Assembly (NCBI RefSeq): GCF_950023065.1
Contig: NC_088679.1
Coordinates: 3,286,001 to 3,350,000, forward strand
Length of the DNA: 64,000 bases
Source: Planococcus citri
Lineage: Eukaryota; Arthropoda; Insecta; Hemiptera; Pseudococcidae
Direction: 5' to 3'
The notes under the pieces were generated by a model, which was given only the letters and a program-made list of their open reading frames with translations, did no database searches and was not told the DNA's origin. Made by a program: the position numbers and the translations under genes. Of this stretch, positions 10,391-23,379 are shown in pieces. Within the stretch, counting starts at the first letter, position 1. Each line of letters starts with the position of its first letter.

Positions 10391-11994
10391 GGGTCATTCC
10401 ATGTCAATTCGACCAAAAAAAGGCGACTTTGAAAGTCATATCTTTCGATTTCGCTCAAATTTTTTTCACAATATCTACCCACCCAGGAAGTGAGAAACCC
10501 GCAATCAGTTTGGTCCCAGCCCCCTCAGGGGTCGAGTGGGGGGCTTCCATTATTTTCACATTGTCTCGAGGTACTCAACTTCAGCAGCGCATTCCTCCAA
10601 AACTACAATATTCTCATCAAAACTGATTTCACAGTTCGAAAGGGTTTAAACTTTGAACTTTTTAAGAATTTTGAAATTTTCAAAATTTGAAAGTTGAACT
10701 TTCAAATTGAAAGTTCAAATTTCAAAATGGCGCTGTAAGTGGGGGCTACCATTTAAAATTCTGAAAAAATTTCCATAGATGTACCTTTTGATGCCTTTTT
10801 GAAATATTCAAGTTTCGAGATGGGATCTCTTGATGGAGGGGGAGCACTCCCACCCTCAATTTGGGGTAAAACTTTCGAAAAAAAATCTGAGGCATGTGAT
10901 ATATCGAATTGTATGTTTTCGGTAACGATGAACACGAATATGACGTTAGATATTTGATTGGACCCCATCCACGGCCCCCAGTAACTCACCAAATGGGTTA
11001 AAAGCTCAAAATAGGGGTTTTTTCGTGCAACACATCAAATAGTATGTTTTTGGTGACGCTGAACACGAATATGACGTCAGATTTTTGGTTGGACCTCATC
11101 TACAGCCTCCAACAAATTTTTTGCACTTTTACCAATTGGGGGAGGTTCTGGGAGCCATGGGTGAGGTCAATTTGAAAAACTACTGCTATATTCGTGTTCA
11201 GCGATGTCGAAAACATTCTATTTCATGTGTCACACGATTGAAACCATTTTTTTTTAGGTTACCCTCATTGGGGAGGTCCTGGGGCCGTGGATGGGTGCAA
11301 TCAAAAATCTGACATCATATTCGAATAATTCATTGTCACCAAAAACATACTATTTGATGTGTCACACGAAAAAAAACCTATTTTGAACTTTTACTCCATT
11401 CGGGGAGGTGCTGGGGGATGTAGATGGGGTCCAATCAAAAATCTAACGTCATATTCGTGTTCAACGTTACTAAAAACATACAATTCGATATATCACATGC
11501 CCCAGATTTTTTTTCGAAAGTTTTGCCCCAAATTGGGGTAGGGGGTGCTCCCTCTCCGTTAGGAGATTCAATCTCGAAACTTAAATATTTCAAAAAAACA
11601 TCAAAAGGTACATCAATGGAAATTTTTTAGGAATTTTTAACGGTAGCTCTCACTTACAGCGCCATTTTGAAATTTGAACTTTCAATTTGAAAGTTCCACT
11701 TTCAAATTTTGAAAATTTCAAAATACTTAAAAAGTTCAAAATTCAATACCCTTTTGAACTGTGAAATAAGTTTTGATCAAATTATCATAGTTTTGGAGGA
11801 ATGTGCTGCTGAAGTTGAGTACCTCGAGACAATGTGAAAATAATGGAAGCCTCCCGCACCCGCCCCCTGAAGGGGCTGGTACCAAACTAATTGCGAGTTT
11901 CTTACTTCTTGGGTGGGTAGATATTGTAAAAAAAAATATGAGCTAAATCGAAAAACATGACTCAAAAACGTTGGTAGAATTGACATGGAATGAT
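10391..11994. mobile_element. Palindromic (foldback) element with ~600-bp arms
   Basis: The plus-strand start GGTCATTCCATGTCAATTCG recurs inverted at about 11971-11993. Inside, the block ending cattgtctcgaggtactc (10557-10574) is inverted at about 11817-11840, followed in both arms by a glutamine-like cagcagcg word and by cttcaaattgaaag runs. The centre has 130-140-bp subrepeats containing TATTCGTGTTCA and ATTTGATGTGTCACAC; they point inward from both sides, so the whole unit is symmetrical. No protein is encoded. It looks like a non-autonomous foldback element. A flanking duplication could not be fixed. Confidence 0.8.
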
Positions 11995-12149
11995 TCATTT
12001 GTGATTTTCAATTTTGTAAGAAGTTTCAACGTCAAAATTTTGTGCTTTTTGGTATTTCTAGCTTGCCCCCAATTTTTTCGAGGTTCGACTAAAAATTTTG
12101 CTAAAATGACTGTACTAAAAATGGGAATAAATGACCGAGCAAAGCAAAT

Positions 12150-12538
12150 GAAGAGTGATATTCCAAAACTCGCTTTGTCCATTTTCACAACTTTTCAGGA
12201 GAGAGGGAAAACAGTTTCCCTTTAAACGGGTAAATTGGCTTTTTAGGCGAGTTTAGCACTTTATTTGGGTGGATTTATGATGTAGGAGTGTAGGTATACA
12301 TTTCATCCACTAAATACTGCTGAAAAAAATTTCAATAAAAATGGACAAAGCGCGTTTTGGAACATTATTTTTTTTTTAATTTTTAGTGAATTGGCTATTT
12401 AGGTGAGTTTAAAACCTCATTTTGGTAAGTTGATGATGTAGGAATGTGAGTTAATACTTCATCTACCAGGTACCACTGAAAACCCAACTTTGATAAAAAT
12501 GGTCAAAGCGAGTTTTGGAATATCACTCTTCAAATGTA
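12150..12538. repeat. Tandem ~170-bp pair bracketed by an inverted repeat
   Basis: The word gagtgatattccaaaactcg (12151-12170) reappears inverted as cgagttttggaatatcactc near 12510-12530. Between them two imperfect copies follow one another, each with a gatgtagga word, a TTCATC word and aaaaatggacaaagcg or aaaaatggtcaaagcg. This small hairpin unit lies just beyond the palindromic element and may be an independent MITE-like repeat. Confidence 0.6.
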
Positions 12539-12540
12539 AA

Positions 12541-14879
12541 AGCTTTTGAAAATCAATAATTTTTCAAAAATGAAAAATTATTTTTGATACAAGGAGTCAA
12601 TGCTTTAACCGTCCAACTTTGGTCAGAGATTGGAGAGACTTTTTTTTGTTGAAAATTTCAACTAAAATAATTCTATTTTCAGTGTGGGAAGTCAACTTTT
12701 CTACTCTCCAACTTCGGTCGGTGAATTCAATAAAAAGGAAAATGACCTGGCCCTAGCAAAGGGAGGGGGAAAATTTTTGAAAAATTATAAATATTTGTAC
12801 TTAATTCAAGAAGCAAAAATCCATAGTTTTTGGCAATTCTTCGTTTTTCCCTGCTTACACGATTTCTTCCCAACTTTCTCAAATTTCTCAACTTTTTCCA
12901 AATCACTCAATTTTCTCCAAAAATTCTCAACTTTTCACTTAAATTTTTGTCGGGAGGGGGGGGGGTGAGAAACCTTTACTCCCGTTCGGAACGTCTCCGT
13001 GATAATTTTGGTACACTGCTTGATCCTGTTTTCGAGTTTCGGTATCGCTTTTGAGCTTAGATGACGTTTTGTTCCGCCAGAAATGACGAATTAGTGGAAG
13101 AAAAAGCTTTAAAACTAGTGTAAACCTACCTATGTTACGATGAAAGGACACCTCGGACCAGAACTAAAATGCAAATCCATTATAACTGCAAGACGCGTTT
13201 TAATAAGGGGCTTATATATGTACTAAAGGAAAGCATCACGAAACCGCCTGCTGCTCAAACAGAACACACTCATACTTACTTCGAACACAAAGTTTACGTC
13301 GTCGACCGCGACTGCAAAGTAAAAATAAATGATTTCTTGAAAAAATATTATTCCGAATGACGTCATCTGATGTTTTCATTCGAATTCGTTTGAAAGTTTT
13401 TTATTCGAAGAATTTATCTTCTTTCACTCGGTTTTACAGTACTTACGTACGAGGAAAAGAAAAGATTTTTGCCATTTTTTGCAGTACCTAGTCTATTCAT
13501 TCGTAACTCTCGTTGATATGATATTAGGTATGGAAGTCTCCTTATGAAAATCTCATTCGGATACTTCGTTTTGACGTATGTTGCATTTGTATTTAGGTAG
13601 GTACTTACTACTTAGACGTTGTATAAGGTACGTCTACGTATACCTTTAAGGTAAATAACATTTTAATGTCTCTCACGTATTCAAATCTTACTACTCGTAC
13701 GTACATTTCATCACGACGACATTTTCCACGCATAGATTTCCGATTTGAAATAAGACTTATATTACTACGTTATTTCAGCATAGTGCCCTCCCTTCGTGAC
13801 AGCTCATGCACGAGTCATTATGGAACCAAAACAGGATACCTAACTTCACGTAAAAGTACCCAACTTGCTATATTTCTCAGGAATATATATTTTTGTTTTA
13901 CGGTGCAAGCCGAGAGTGAAATTTGTTTGAAAAATTGGTTCAAAAAACGAAAAAAAGGTCAATTTTTGTATAGGTAGGTACTTTTATTTCAAATTTTCAT
14001 TCGCAAGGGAGGGCACCTTAGCCACCTTACTGCCAAGTTAATCTGACTCTGCATCTTGAAATAATTACTCGCGATAGGTCTATCTATCTACATTGCTGAT
14101 AGCACGATTCCTCTTTCTTTTTTCTCATTTCGCAGTCCAGATAAATAAGAATTTCATCTCGATGGAATGCGGTGTAGTAAGGTATATTGCAGTACATGCA
14201 CATACAAGGTCCCATGAGGAAATTTCTAATGCGTTTTTAATGCACTCTCAATCTTATTATCGATCGTATTCTCTTTCCAAGTTGGTATAGGTATCGGCCT
14301 CATCGTCCTGTACCATATACATACGTAGGTACATACAAGAAAAGAAAAAAGTATTATTCTCGCTCGACACATTTTTCAAACTTTTCAAACGTTCGAATCG
14401 AAGAATGAACGATTTTTCTTCTTCGGAAAAGTCTTGACCTCGATGCCGATGGCGATAGCGTGCAAACCGCATTAACTTTCTTACTTTGTGTCCCCCTTAT
14501 CAGCTCAACGGATCGTCCTTTTGAATCGTATTTTATTGGTTCGGTTTTGTTGTTCGACAAATCGAACACGAACAGTGTTCAGCATCACTGTTTTCTTATT
14601 TGTACTACATCAGAATTTATTGGGTCATACGAATGTACATAATTATAGTAATTTTGACCAAAGTTCCTTATTATTATTCTTAAAAACAATTTCAATGATT
14701 TTTTTCGCACACTTTTTTTTCCAACGTGGCAAACAAAAGTTATCGCGGTAAAATTTTCAAAATGCTACTTCATTCCTGGTAACCTTTCTTAAAGAGAATA
14801 ATTTGCAAATTTTCCAGAATTATTTTGATTCGTAAGAAACCTTCGAAGATGCAGAATAGGTAGGTACTAATTTTTTTCA
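12541..14879. other. SCYL2 intron d-e, middle part
   Basis: No gene or transposon end recognised. A G tract lies at 12954-12966. Open frames at 13666-13977 and 14093-14751 lack family similarity and overlap on both strands. Confidence 0.5.
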
Positions 14880-16800
14880 CGAATTTTCACACTTGAAAAA
14901 CTCAATTTGGTGTTGAGGAAAAATTTTACCACCAAAAATTGATTTCTCGATTTAAAAAAAAAAAATCAATTATCAATAATAATCGATCGTTCAAACTCCA
15001 AAAAGTGATTAATTTTTTGATTTTCCATTACTAGGTACCTACTACCTACTTACAAGATCGATAATGTTTTTAATGAAAAGTCAAAAAAATGGGCTTATTG
15101 TTCAGAAATCGATCGACCATGCTATCAAAAATCTATCACTCTAACTTCAAAAATCGATTCATATTTGCTTTCCGACCTCACATGATCGATCATTTTCGAA
15201 ATGTAAAATGAATTTTAGCCTCAAACGATCAGAAATCGATCAATCATTATAAATCAATGCATCAAACTCCAAAAATTGAATTCAATTTTCGATCTCATAC
15301 TCGTATGACCGATCATGTTCGAATTGAAGATATCCATTTCAGCCTCAAAATCAAAAATAAACTTCTCGATCAGAAATCAATCGATTATCAAGAATCGATG
15401 GACCAGACCCTTAAAATTCGATTCAAATTCGATTTTGGATCTCTTATGATCGATCGTATTCTTAGGAATAAAATCAATAATTGGTTTTATCAATCATGTT
15501 TCGAGGTGGTAAAATCAATTTTAGTCTCAAAAATAGACATCTCAATCCGAATATTTTTTAAAAAAAATCGAAATTCGATCAATTTTCGATTTTTTATCTC
15601 ATATGGCCGATCATGTTCGAAATTACGAAATCCATTTCAGCCTCAAAATCAAAGATAACTTCTCGATCAGAAAACAATCATTTATTAATAATCGATCACT
15701 CAACCCCTTAAAATTCGATTCTAATTCAATTTTTGATCTCTAATAATCGATCGTATTTTTCAGAAAAAAAAATCAATTTTAGTCTGAAAAATAGACGCCT
15801 CGATTGGAAATTGATTTGTTATTTAGAAATCAAATTCGATTCATTTTCGTTTTTCGATCTCATACGATCGATCATGCTAGAAATAAAAAATCGAACCAAT
15901 TTTGGCCTTAAGCAATCTGGAATCGATCAATGTTCGAAAATCGATTAATCTAACTCCTCAAATCGATTCACATTCGATTTTTTGATCTCATATGACCGAT
16001 CATGAAAAATAAATTTCACCCTGAAAATTCGACTTCTCGATTAGAAATCGATCAATTGTCAAAAATCGATTACTTGAATCCAAAAAAAACAGAATCGATC
16101 AATTTTCAAAAATCGATAGATCGAACTCCAAAAATCGATTCATATTTCATTTTTAAATCTTATAAATTATGATCAATTATGTTTACAATGAAAAATCAAT
16201 TTCACCCTGAAAATACGACTTCTCGATTAGAAATCGATCAATTGTAAAAAATCGATTACTCGAATCCAAAAAAATCGATTTATTTCAGATTTTTAACCCG
16301 ATATGATCGATCATGCTGGAAATGAAAAATGGAATCAATTTTCAATTTTAACGTTAAGCAATCAGAATTGATCAATTTTCAAAAATCGATAAATCAAACT
16401 TCAAAAATCGATAAATTAAACTTCAAAAATCGATAAATTAAACTTAGAAATCGATAAATCAAATTTCAAAAATCGATAGATCGAATTTAAAAAATCGATA
16501 GATCGAATTTAAAAAATCGATAGATCGAATTTAAAAAATCGATAGATCGAATTTAAAAAATCGATAAATCGAATTTCAAAAATCGATAAATCGAATTTCA
16601 AAAATCGATTTATATTTCATTTTTTGATTCATACGATCGATCATGTTTACAATGAAAACTTGATTTTATAGCTTTAAAAAATATACCTCGATTAGAAATA
16701 AATCAATTATTAGATAAAAATCAATTGATCAAACTCTAAGACTCGATTCATTTTTTTTTTCAAACTTTTGATTTTAATCATAAGACACGACTGTTTGATC
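14880..16800. repeat. ATCGAT-rich degenerate array
   Basis: About 1.9 kb in which ATCGAT, TCGATC and GATCGAT words recur every 15-30 bp. On a larger scale, a degenerate unit of roughly 110-200 bp can be followed: tctcgatyagaaatcgatca, then a gap, then cgattcatatttcg and tgatctcatatgatcgatca. The 3' part condenses into perfect 22-bp repeats. No coding signal. Confidence 0.85.
16379..16612. repeat. 22-bp tandem repeat, about 11 units
   Basis: Consecutive 22-bp units of the form aaaaaatcgatagatcgaatt, with aaatc or gaatt variants. The four central copies (about 16477-16565) are identical, which implies recent expansion within the older ATCGAT array. Confidence 0.92.
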
Positions 16801-17522
16801 TTCACGTTATCATTTTTGTTCGGAACTAACTGTGCAAAATTACGCGTTCATTTAAAATACTTATTTTTGATTCTTAGATTTTTCAATCATCAAAAAATAT
16901 CTGTTTTTTGTTAGTTCGTTTTGTTTTCCAGTTTAGTCGATGAAATTCGGTCTGGCAATGTGAGTTTGATTAATATTTTTCAGTTCAAGAAATTCGTCAA
17001 CTTCCGAAGAGACTGCTTCAGATTCAGAGGTTCATTTCAAATAATATCTCAACTCCAAAAAGAAATGTTACTATCTTCTTATTTTTCTATGTTCTTTATT
17101 ACACACCGAGTTACTGAAGGAGTTTGGGAGGATTATAGAAACATAGAAAGGAAAGTAGTTAGGTACTCTCGTATAATTACAACAATCGTTGCAAATGGGT
17201 CAGGAATTCGTTCATTTTTCACGCTTTCGACTTTTTAAACAACCTGACTGATCCATTCACTTCAATTGCTGCCATGACAGCTGTGTTCGGAAAAAAACCG
17301 CGCTACGATGCCATTTAAGACATACCCTGTCAACTTAAAATTATGTCATATTAATCCTTTGTAATCCACGTTACGACTACGCGAGACGTGTGGCGTTTCC
17401 TTCTTCTTCCTTTTTTTTTCATTCGGAAAACTTTCACGACAACTAGGTAAGTTGCGACGACGACGACGGTCACATGCAGGATTTCGGCGGAAATATTTAC
17501 AGCTATATGAGTTTATACTCAC
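16801..17522. other. SCYL2 intron d-e, part next to exon d
   Basis: No repeat family or exon seen. The plus-strand open frame 16921-17238 has no recognised domain. A GACGACGACGA run is at 17456-17469. Confidence 0.5.
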
Positions 17523-17668
17523 CTAAACTCTGGTAATATGATTTTTTCGTATTCTTCAAGCGTACTTTCTTCGATTAAATACATGACTGGTTGCAAAGCT
17601 GACGCCAGCGATTCGGGGGTTTGCATTTCAGTTTGCAAAAACGGCCAAACTCGTTGGTACCAAATTTT
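17523..17668 (-). CDS. SCYL2: SCYL2 exon d: first HEAT-like helices
   Basis: This 146-nt exon is phase 0 at its start (acceptor TTTTTGCAG) and phase 2 at its end (donor GTGAGT, 17517-17522). It encodes WYQRVWPFLQTE, SALQPVMYLIEESTLEEY and IILPEF with a split Arg. This corresponds to the family's QRVLPCL, LPNVLLIAE and LILPE helices, which pack as HEAT-like repeats behind the kinase fold. A longer open frame continues past the acceptor but becomes Phe/Lys-rich and loses similarity, so I take the CAG at 17669-17671 as the boundary. Confidence 0.93.
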
Positions 17669-17671
17669 CTG

Positions 17672-18656
17672 CAAAAAGAAAAAAAATGCTATGTTGGTAC
17701 TGCGAAACTTTTTCAACATGGTTGCTGCGTCGTTGAGTAGGTACTCTATCGGAGCGTAAAAAAAAAGAAGAAAAACCCCTTTCTTTTTCTTCATTTCTCT
17801 TAATTTTATTCCCTTTCGCAGTCGTTAAATTCGACGAATAGGTATTTGAGAAAATAAGCGAGAACGACGGCGATATTGTCGTATCGTAAAAACACACTTT
17901 TGTGCCAGTATAATATCGGATTTACTCGATTAAATCGACACTTGTTCGTTTATAAAAAGCTGATACCTACACGAACGCGAAAAAGTTGCAGAATTTTTTT
18001 TCTCTCTCTCTCTCTTCGCCGATGTAATAAAACACTAATCTCGCCATTTGAAAAATCTCATTCAACAGTTTTTCTTGCTTCTTTTTCATCTAATAAACTT
18101 TTCAATCTAACTGACTTAATCCCATACCTAGCCAACTTCTCGTATATTTTTTCCTCTTCGCGTTTCCAAAATATTCTCGTGTAACGAAGATGAGAGCAAA
18201 AAATACCTACACCATACCCTTCTACTATTTGCCTTTTTGTAACGTCGACGCGTATTAAACGGTGTTAATTACGCGAACGCTATATTCTTATTTACGTACA
18301 AAGTGTGAAATGAGGGTAGGAATGCCCCTTTCCCAATTAACTCGCCATTACCACCTACAGTATTATTTTATATTGATCTCGATTATATATTCATTAGTCT
18401 TATAAAGCGAACCATCCGGCCATGGACATCACAGCATATCGTTAATTGATACCTACTCGCGTTATACAAAATCTACGTGTATTTCGCAGCATGCCGAGTA
18501 GGTACACTTTTTACTCCTTTTTCTCTCCAAGTTCTCATCCCTTTTGATCCTTTTCCTTTCCCTCGATGTTTCGTATATAATCGCGCATTATCTACGGCCA
18601 ACTTTGCTCGAAAATAATCGCGTAAATTCATTATATTATCACGTGTATAAACTTAC
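17672..18656. other. SCYL2 intron c-d
   Basis: A 988-bp intron of ordinary sequence, one of the few without a transposon. A (TC)n run of about 15 bp is at 18000-18015. Nothing else stands out. Confidence 0.7.
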
Positions 18657-18771
18657 TCGTGGCAGATACGGTAACGCTTCTTTTAACGTGCTGCGGTAAA
18701 ATTGTGATTTTGATACAGGATCCTTCAAGTTGATAACGTCCAAATTTTGTAAAGTTTCTACGTATCTATCA
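18657..18771 (-). CDS. SCYL2: SCYL2 exon c: linker into the HEAT-like region
   Basis: This 115-nt exon takes one base to complete the Cys codon begun in exon b (acceptor ATTACAG) and ends in phase 0 (donor GTAAGT, 18651-18656). It encodes DRYVETLQNLDVINL, then KSQFYRSTLKEALPYLPR. The family has the same order: a dispensable stretch, then a KSQFF-type motif, then a leucine- and proline-rich helix ending in a basic residue. The strong KSQF and LPYLPR match makes the assignment firm despite the short length. Confidence 0.92.
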
Positions 18772-19699
18772 CTGTAATCAGATTAATTTATTAGTTCTTT
18801 CCAGCGTGCGGTAATTAGTTATGTAGGTGTGGAGTGGCGTTTAATTGCATCGTATCACGATCAAAGATTTATGCCAGGCTTATGGTTGTATTACGTAGTA
18901 TCTACGCGCGGTAATCTCGAGTAAAATTTTAATTTTTTGTCGGAGTTTTAAAATTTTTCTAGGGTAGATGAAATTGAATTTTGGGATTAGAATTTTTCGA
19001 TTAGACCTATTTTGGTTTCAAAATGAATAAAATTCAAATTCTCAAAAAAGAACACGCAGCTACAGGGTGTCTCGCAGAAAGAGCTAAGTGACATGAAGTG
19101 AAACATTTAGGTTGAATTTCTTAATTTCATTAAAATTTGAGGATTCATTGTTGGGCTTATGGAGTTTGTAAATTAACACCTTTGAAAACTCAACAAACCT
19201 TAGGTACATGAAATAAGTTTTTCAATTTTTTTTGAAATATTGGGTCTAATTGTAGGGCAGGAGGAACTTGTAGCATAAAAAAAATAAGTTGGAATTTTAA
19301 ATCAAGGGCATCGAAAACATGACGAACAATGTGCCAGATAATTTTTTTAGTTTTGTCTTTTTTTTCTTAAATTTGGCTAAAACCAAAGAGAAGATGGAAA
19401 AAGTACAGGAAACTTCACTTTATTTGAATTTTAACGTTTTGACGTTATTAATTAGTGGATTTTGGTTTATTTTCATCAGAAAAACACTGTTAAATACTTT
19501 TGAGACCCCCTCGTCCCCCTCCACTAGCTCAAAATGAAAAAAAAAACTCAAAAAATATTCATGGTCTAACATTCTAATCCTTGGATTTTGTCAATTTTCA
19601 TCAGGAAACAGTTTAATATTTCTGACTCACTCATCATCCAGTCACTAAATTGACGAAAAAAGGGAACCTGAGCCCTTTAAAATTTCGGGAATTCTTTTA
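18772..19699. other. SCYL2 intron b-c, part next to exon c
   Basis: No gene seen. cagggtgtctcgcag at 19065 resembles the start of the TIR element at 32833 but no matching inverted end was found, so it is not called as an element. Confidence 0.5.
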
Positions 19700-21200
19700 T
19701 TCGGGGGACCCGCACAAGGATCAATCGCACTCCCTGCCGATCCTCCGGGACAACTTTTTTCTTAAAGGGGGAGTCCTAAGGAACATTTCTAGTCCTTGTC
19801 CTAAAAAAAAACATGGCCTTACTCACAAAATGGCGGCCATTTTGATTGACAGATCATCCAAAATCGCAGATTTTGCGTTTCAACTTTCAACATAGGACTT
19901 GCACAATTCATCATCTCACAAAATTTCAAGAGCTAAAGTGCCTTTTTCGATTTTTGGTGAATTTTCAAAAATCAAATTTTGGCCAAAAATGTTGAAAAAA
20001 AAAACAAAATTTTACCAAATTGATCTAGAAAGCTGAAATTTTGGATATCCTATTTTCGACCTGCCAAATCGATTGGAAATTGTTTTAAACCGTTTTGAGC
20101 AGTTCTGGAGCCTCTCCAGCAGATTTATGGAACTCGAAATTCCCACAAAATTTCATCAAATGGAGTTGGAAAGCTGAAATTTATTCTGCAGGTGCATTTC
20201 AAGTCGTTTTGGAACTTCCGGCGATTTTTTGAAGTCTCCAGTAGATTTTTGAAACTCGAAATTCCCACAACATTTCATCGAATGGAGTTGGAAAGTCGAA
20301 ATTTACTATGCAAATAATGCCATTTGAAGCCTCCAGCAACTTTTTGAAAGTTACTGGAGTCTCCAGTAGATTTTTGAAACTCGAAATTCCCACAACATTT
20401 CATCAAATGGAGTTGGAAAGCCGAAATTTACTATGCAAATAATGTCTTTTGAAGACTCCAGTAGATTTTTGAAACTCGAAATTTCCCCAAAATTTCATCA
20501 AACTGAGATGGAAAGCCGAAATTTACTTTGAACTTCAATTTAAACACCCTCTGAAGACAAATTCAGCTGGGTTCAAGTCATTTTGGAGCCTCCAGCGACT
20601 TTTTGAAAATTACTGGTCTGCATGGTGGTTTCAAATGGTTTTGAAGCTTCCAGCTACTTTTTGGAAATTTCAATTTTCCAAAAAAAGCCATACAACCTTT
20701 CAGAAAGTCGCAGGAGGCTCCATAATGACTTGAACTCAGCTGAAGTAGTCTTCAGAGGATCTTAAAATTGGAGTGTAGAGTAAATTTCAGCTTTCCAACT
20801 CCATTTCATGACATTTTGTAAAAATTTAAAGTTTCATAAATCTACTGGAGGCTCCAGTAATTTTCAAAAAGTCACTGGAGGCTCCAAAACGACTTGAAAT
20901 CCATCTGCAGTCGACTTCGTGGCGTATTGAAATTAGGTAGTTGCAGAATAAATTTCAGCTTTCCAACTCCATTTGATGAAATTTTGTGGGAATTTCAAGT
21001 TCCAAAAATCTGCTGGAGGCTCCAGAACTGCTCTAAACGGCCTGAAATAGTTTCTAATTGATTTTTCAGGTCGAAAATAGGGTATACCTCAAATTTCAGC
21101 TTTCTAGATCAATTTGGTAAGATTTTGTTTTTTTCCTCATTTTTTGGCTTTAATTTGATTTTCAAAAATTCACTAAAAATCGAAAAAGAAACTTTAGGTG
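19700..21200. mobile_element. Large foldback family, copy A (right end missing)
   Basis: Begins ttcgggggacccgcacaagg, a variant of copy B's start. It then holds the shared body: cctccgggacaac, aaatggcggccattttgat, and successive subrepeats containing gcctccagcagatttttgaa. From about 20700 the same subrepeats run in reverse (ctggaggctccag). The right arm stops near 21195 after aatcgaaaaagaaactttagg, short of the terminal block, so this copy is truncated. No protein-coding capacity. Confidence 0.8.
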
Positions 21201-23377
21201 TCTTTTTGGTCTTTGTCCAAATTCTCAGGAAGTAGTTTTTTGATGAAATACATAAACAAAAATAGTGTAATTTTTTTCAAAATTGCTGAAACATTTTGCT
21301 TTTTTTGTCAAAACGTCTGAAAAACGTTAATTTGTGACTTGCCTGCCGACGTTAAATAAAATCATTTTTTAAAAAAGCCTCTTTTTTGTTTCAAAGTACC
21401 TATGCCAAACATAGTCTCGCTTTTACAAAATTATATGAAAGCTTCTTTTTTTTGTCAACCTTACAAATCAAATATACCCCCTCCCCCCTTTACAGGTGTA
21501 ATAATCTTGTAATTGTCAACACCCCAAAAAAATTTAATTTTCCTTCAAATAGTTTCATTTTTTATTTTCCTTTGAGACATCTTGGGGGCACTGCGTTCCA
21601 CCAAAAATCACACGTCGCAAGTCATGTTGTATTTCTTGGTATTTCGACCACGTTTTGAAGGGTTGGAGGGTGGGGGGGGGGAGGGTGTTGAAAGAATGGA
21701 TTAAAAAATAAGTCAATATTCGATCTCAGATCCTTCAAATTGAGAACAATTGATGTTATCTCAAATTTAAAACTTTTTTAAAATTTTAATGTCTTCATGC
21801 AGTCTTCATTGTAATTTTTTGAAATTTTTTTACGTGCATATTGTGTTCTTCAACTTCTGTACTTATCATTCAAGTTGAGATCTCATCTTTGAAGTTCAAA
21901 TTCAGATTATTTCAAATACGTTTAATTGAAAGGCTGACCACAAAAATAATTTTTGAACAAAATAATAAGTGAGGAAAAAATGAGTAAAAATTTCAAATAG
22001 GTAAGGTGATAAGTTGGGCTTATTTCAAAAGTCGCAAGAAATGAAAAAAATCCTGGTAAATTTTTGAACCATCGAAATGTCTACAGCAAACTATTTTTTT
22101 TATTCTCGCCTTTTTCGGTTAAAAAAATTTCCAAACTAATTTCGAGGCGAAGACGTCTCACCGTCGTTGCGGCTTTCATCGTAGGACGGAATAGCATACG
22201 AGGTACCTAACCTACCTACCTACCCCACCGTTGGAATAAAATGCTCGAGCTCGGTGCAATTTTCAAGACATCAAATGTTAACACACGATTACCGTCGAAT
22301 GGGAAACTTGGCTTGTAAAATGTTATAAAGTCTTAACTTGTAAACTTCGTTTGGTTAAACTTTTAAACGCTTCAAAATAATAGAGGTAAACCATAATACA
22401 CGTTTACCTTTACCAAAACACATAAGCTCAGACGAGTACCACGAGTAGCTACATAGGTAGGTTATTCAAGTACAGTATACCATACGGCCCCGGTCGGTGG
22501 TAACGAGCTAAATTATCAAATCAACTTGCGCGAGTCTGTTTAAAAGCTCGCAACTCCGCCAATCAAAATTAATATCATACTTTCTCTGCCAAGCCATGCT
22601 AATGTACCACGAAATGCTCACTGCACCCCGATAACGAGCGCAAAATACATATTTACCCTTCTGTCTCTATCTTCATTCCTGCCTATTTTCGAGAAAAAAA
22701 ACTTACCTCGTCGAGTTTTGTGTAAAAAATTTCATTTTGTAAATGAAAATCTCAATAGTTCGATATAAAAGAAATTGAGTCTCGAAAAAAAATATCGAGA
22801 AAGTTTCGCTTGAAAAAAAAAGAGAACCGTATTAATGTAAGTTTTTTTTATTTCGGGAAGTTTTCTGCCTCTTTTTTTTTTGCTCGCTGCCAGTTCCGTC
22901 AAGTGAATTTTCTAGTCGGGGAATATTTTCAAAGTTAGTTCTTCATGTGAAAGAGGCGTAGTTGTTAAAAAAAAACTGTGAAAGAGGTGAACAAATTTCA
23001 TACCTTATTGTACTCGATTTTATTTTCATAGTCTGTGGGCTAATTTTTTCATTGCGTTTTAAGGAACATGAAACTACGTAATATAATACTGTTTTTAAGT
23101 AAGAAGCTGTCTTAAAAGTAAGAACGATGGTTTTAAAATTAGTTTATTTTTTTTGCCGGTTCGGATTAGGATTTGTCATTGATTGACAGACTTAATGTAA
23201 AATCCGTTTGTAAGCTTAGTTCGAGATTAATGCGTAAGAAGAAAGAGTATCCCTGGGTAAAGATGGATTGGAAAAAATTCATAGTCTGCGATTTCGCTGA
23301 AATTGAAGTATGTTAGAGATTTTGAGTTGAAATGACCCTAAAGGAATTTTCAGCCCTTCACCGAACAAAATAACTTC
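21201..23377. other. SCYL2 intron b-c, between foldback copies A and B
   Basis: No exon or transposon end recognised. Holds a G tract (21671-21681), a tacctaacctacctacctac run near 22205 and A/T homopolymers near 22790-22880. Confidence 0.5.
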
Positions 23378-23379
23378 TA

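Noticed and set aside
19065..19090. cagggtgtctcgcag as the end of a second CAGGGTGTC element
   Set aside because: No inverted partner or flanking duplication could be found nearby.
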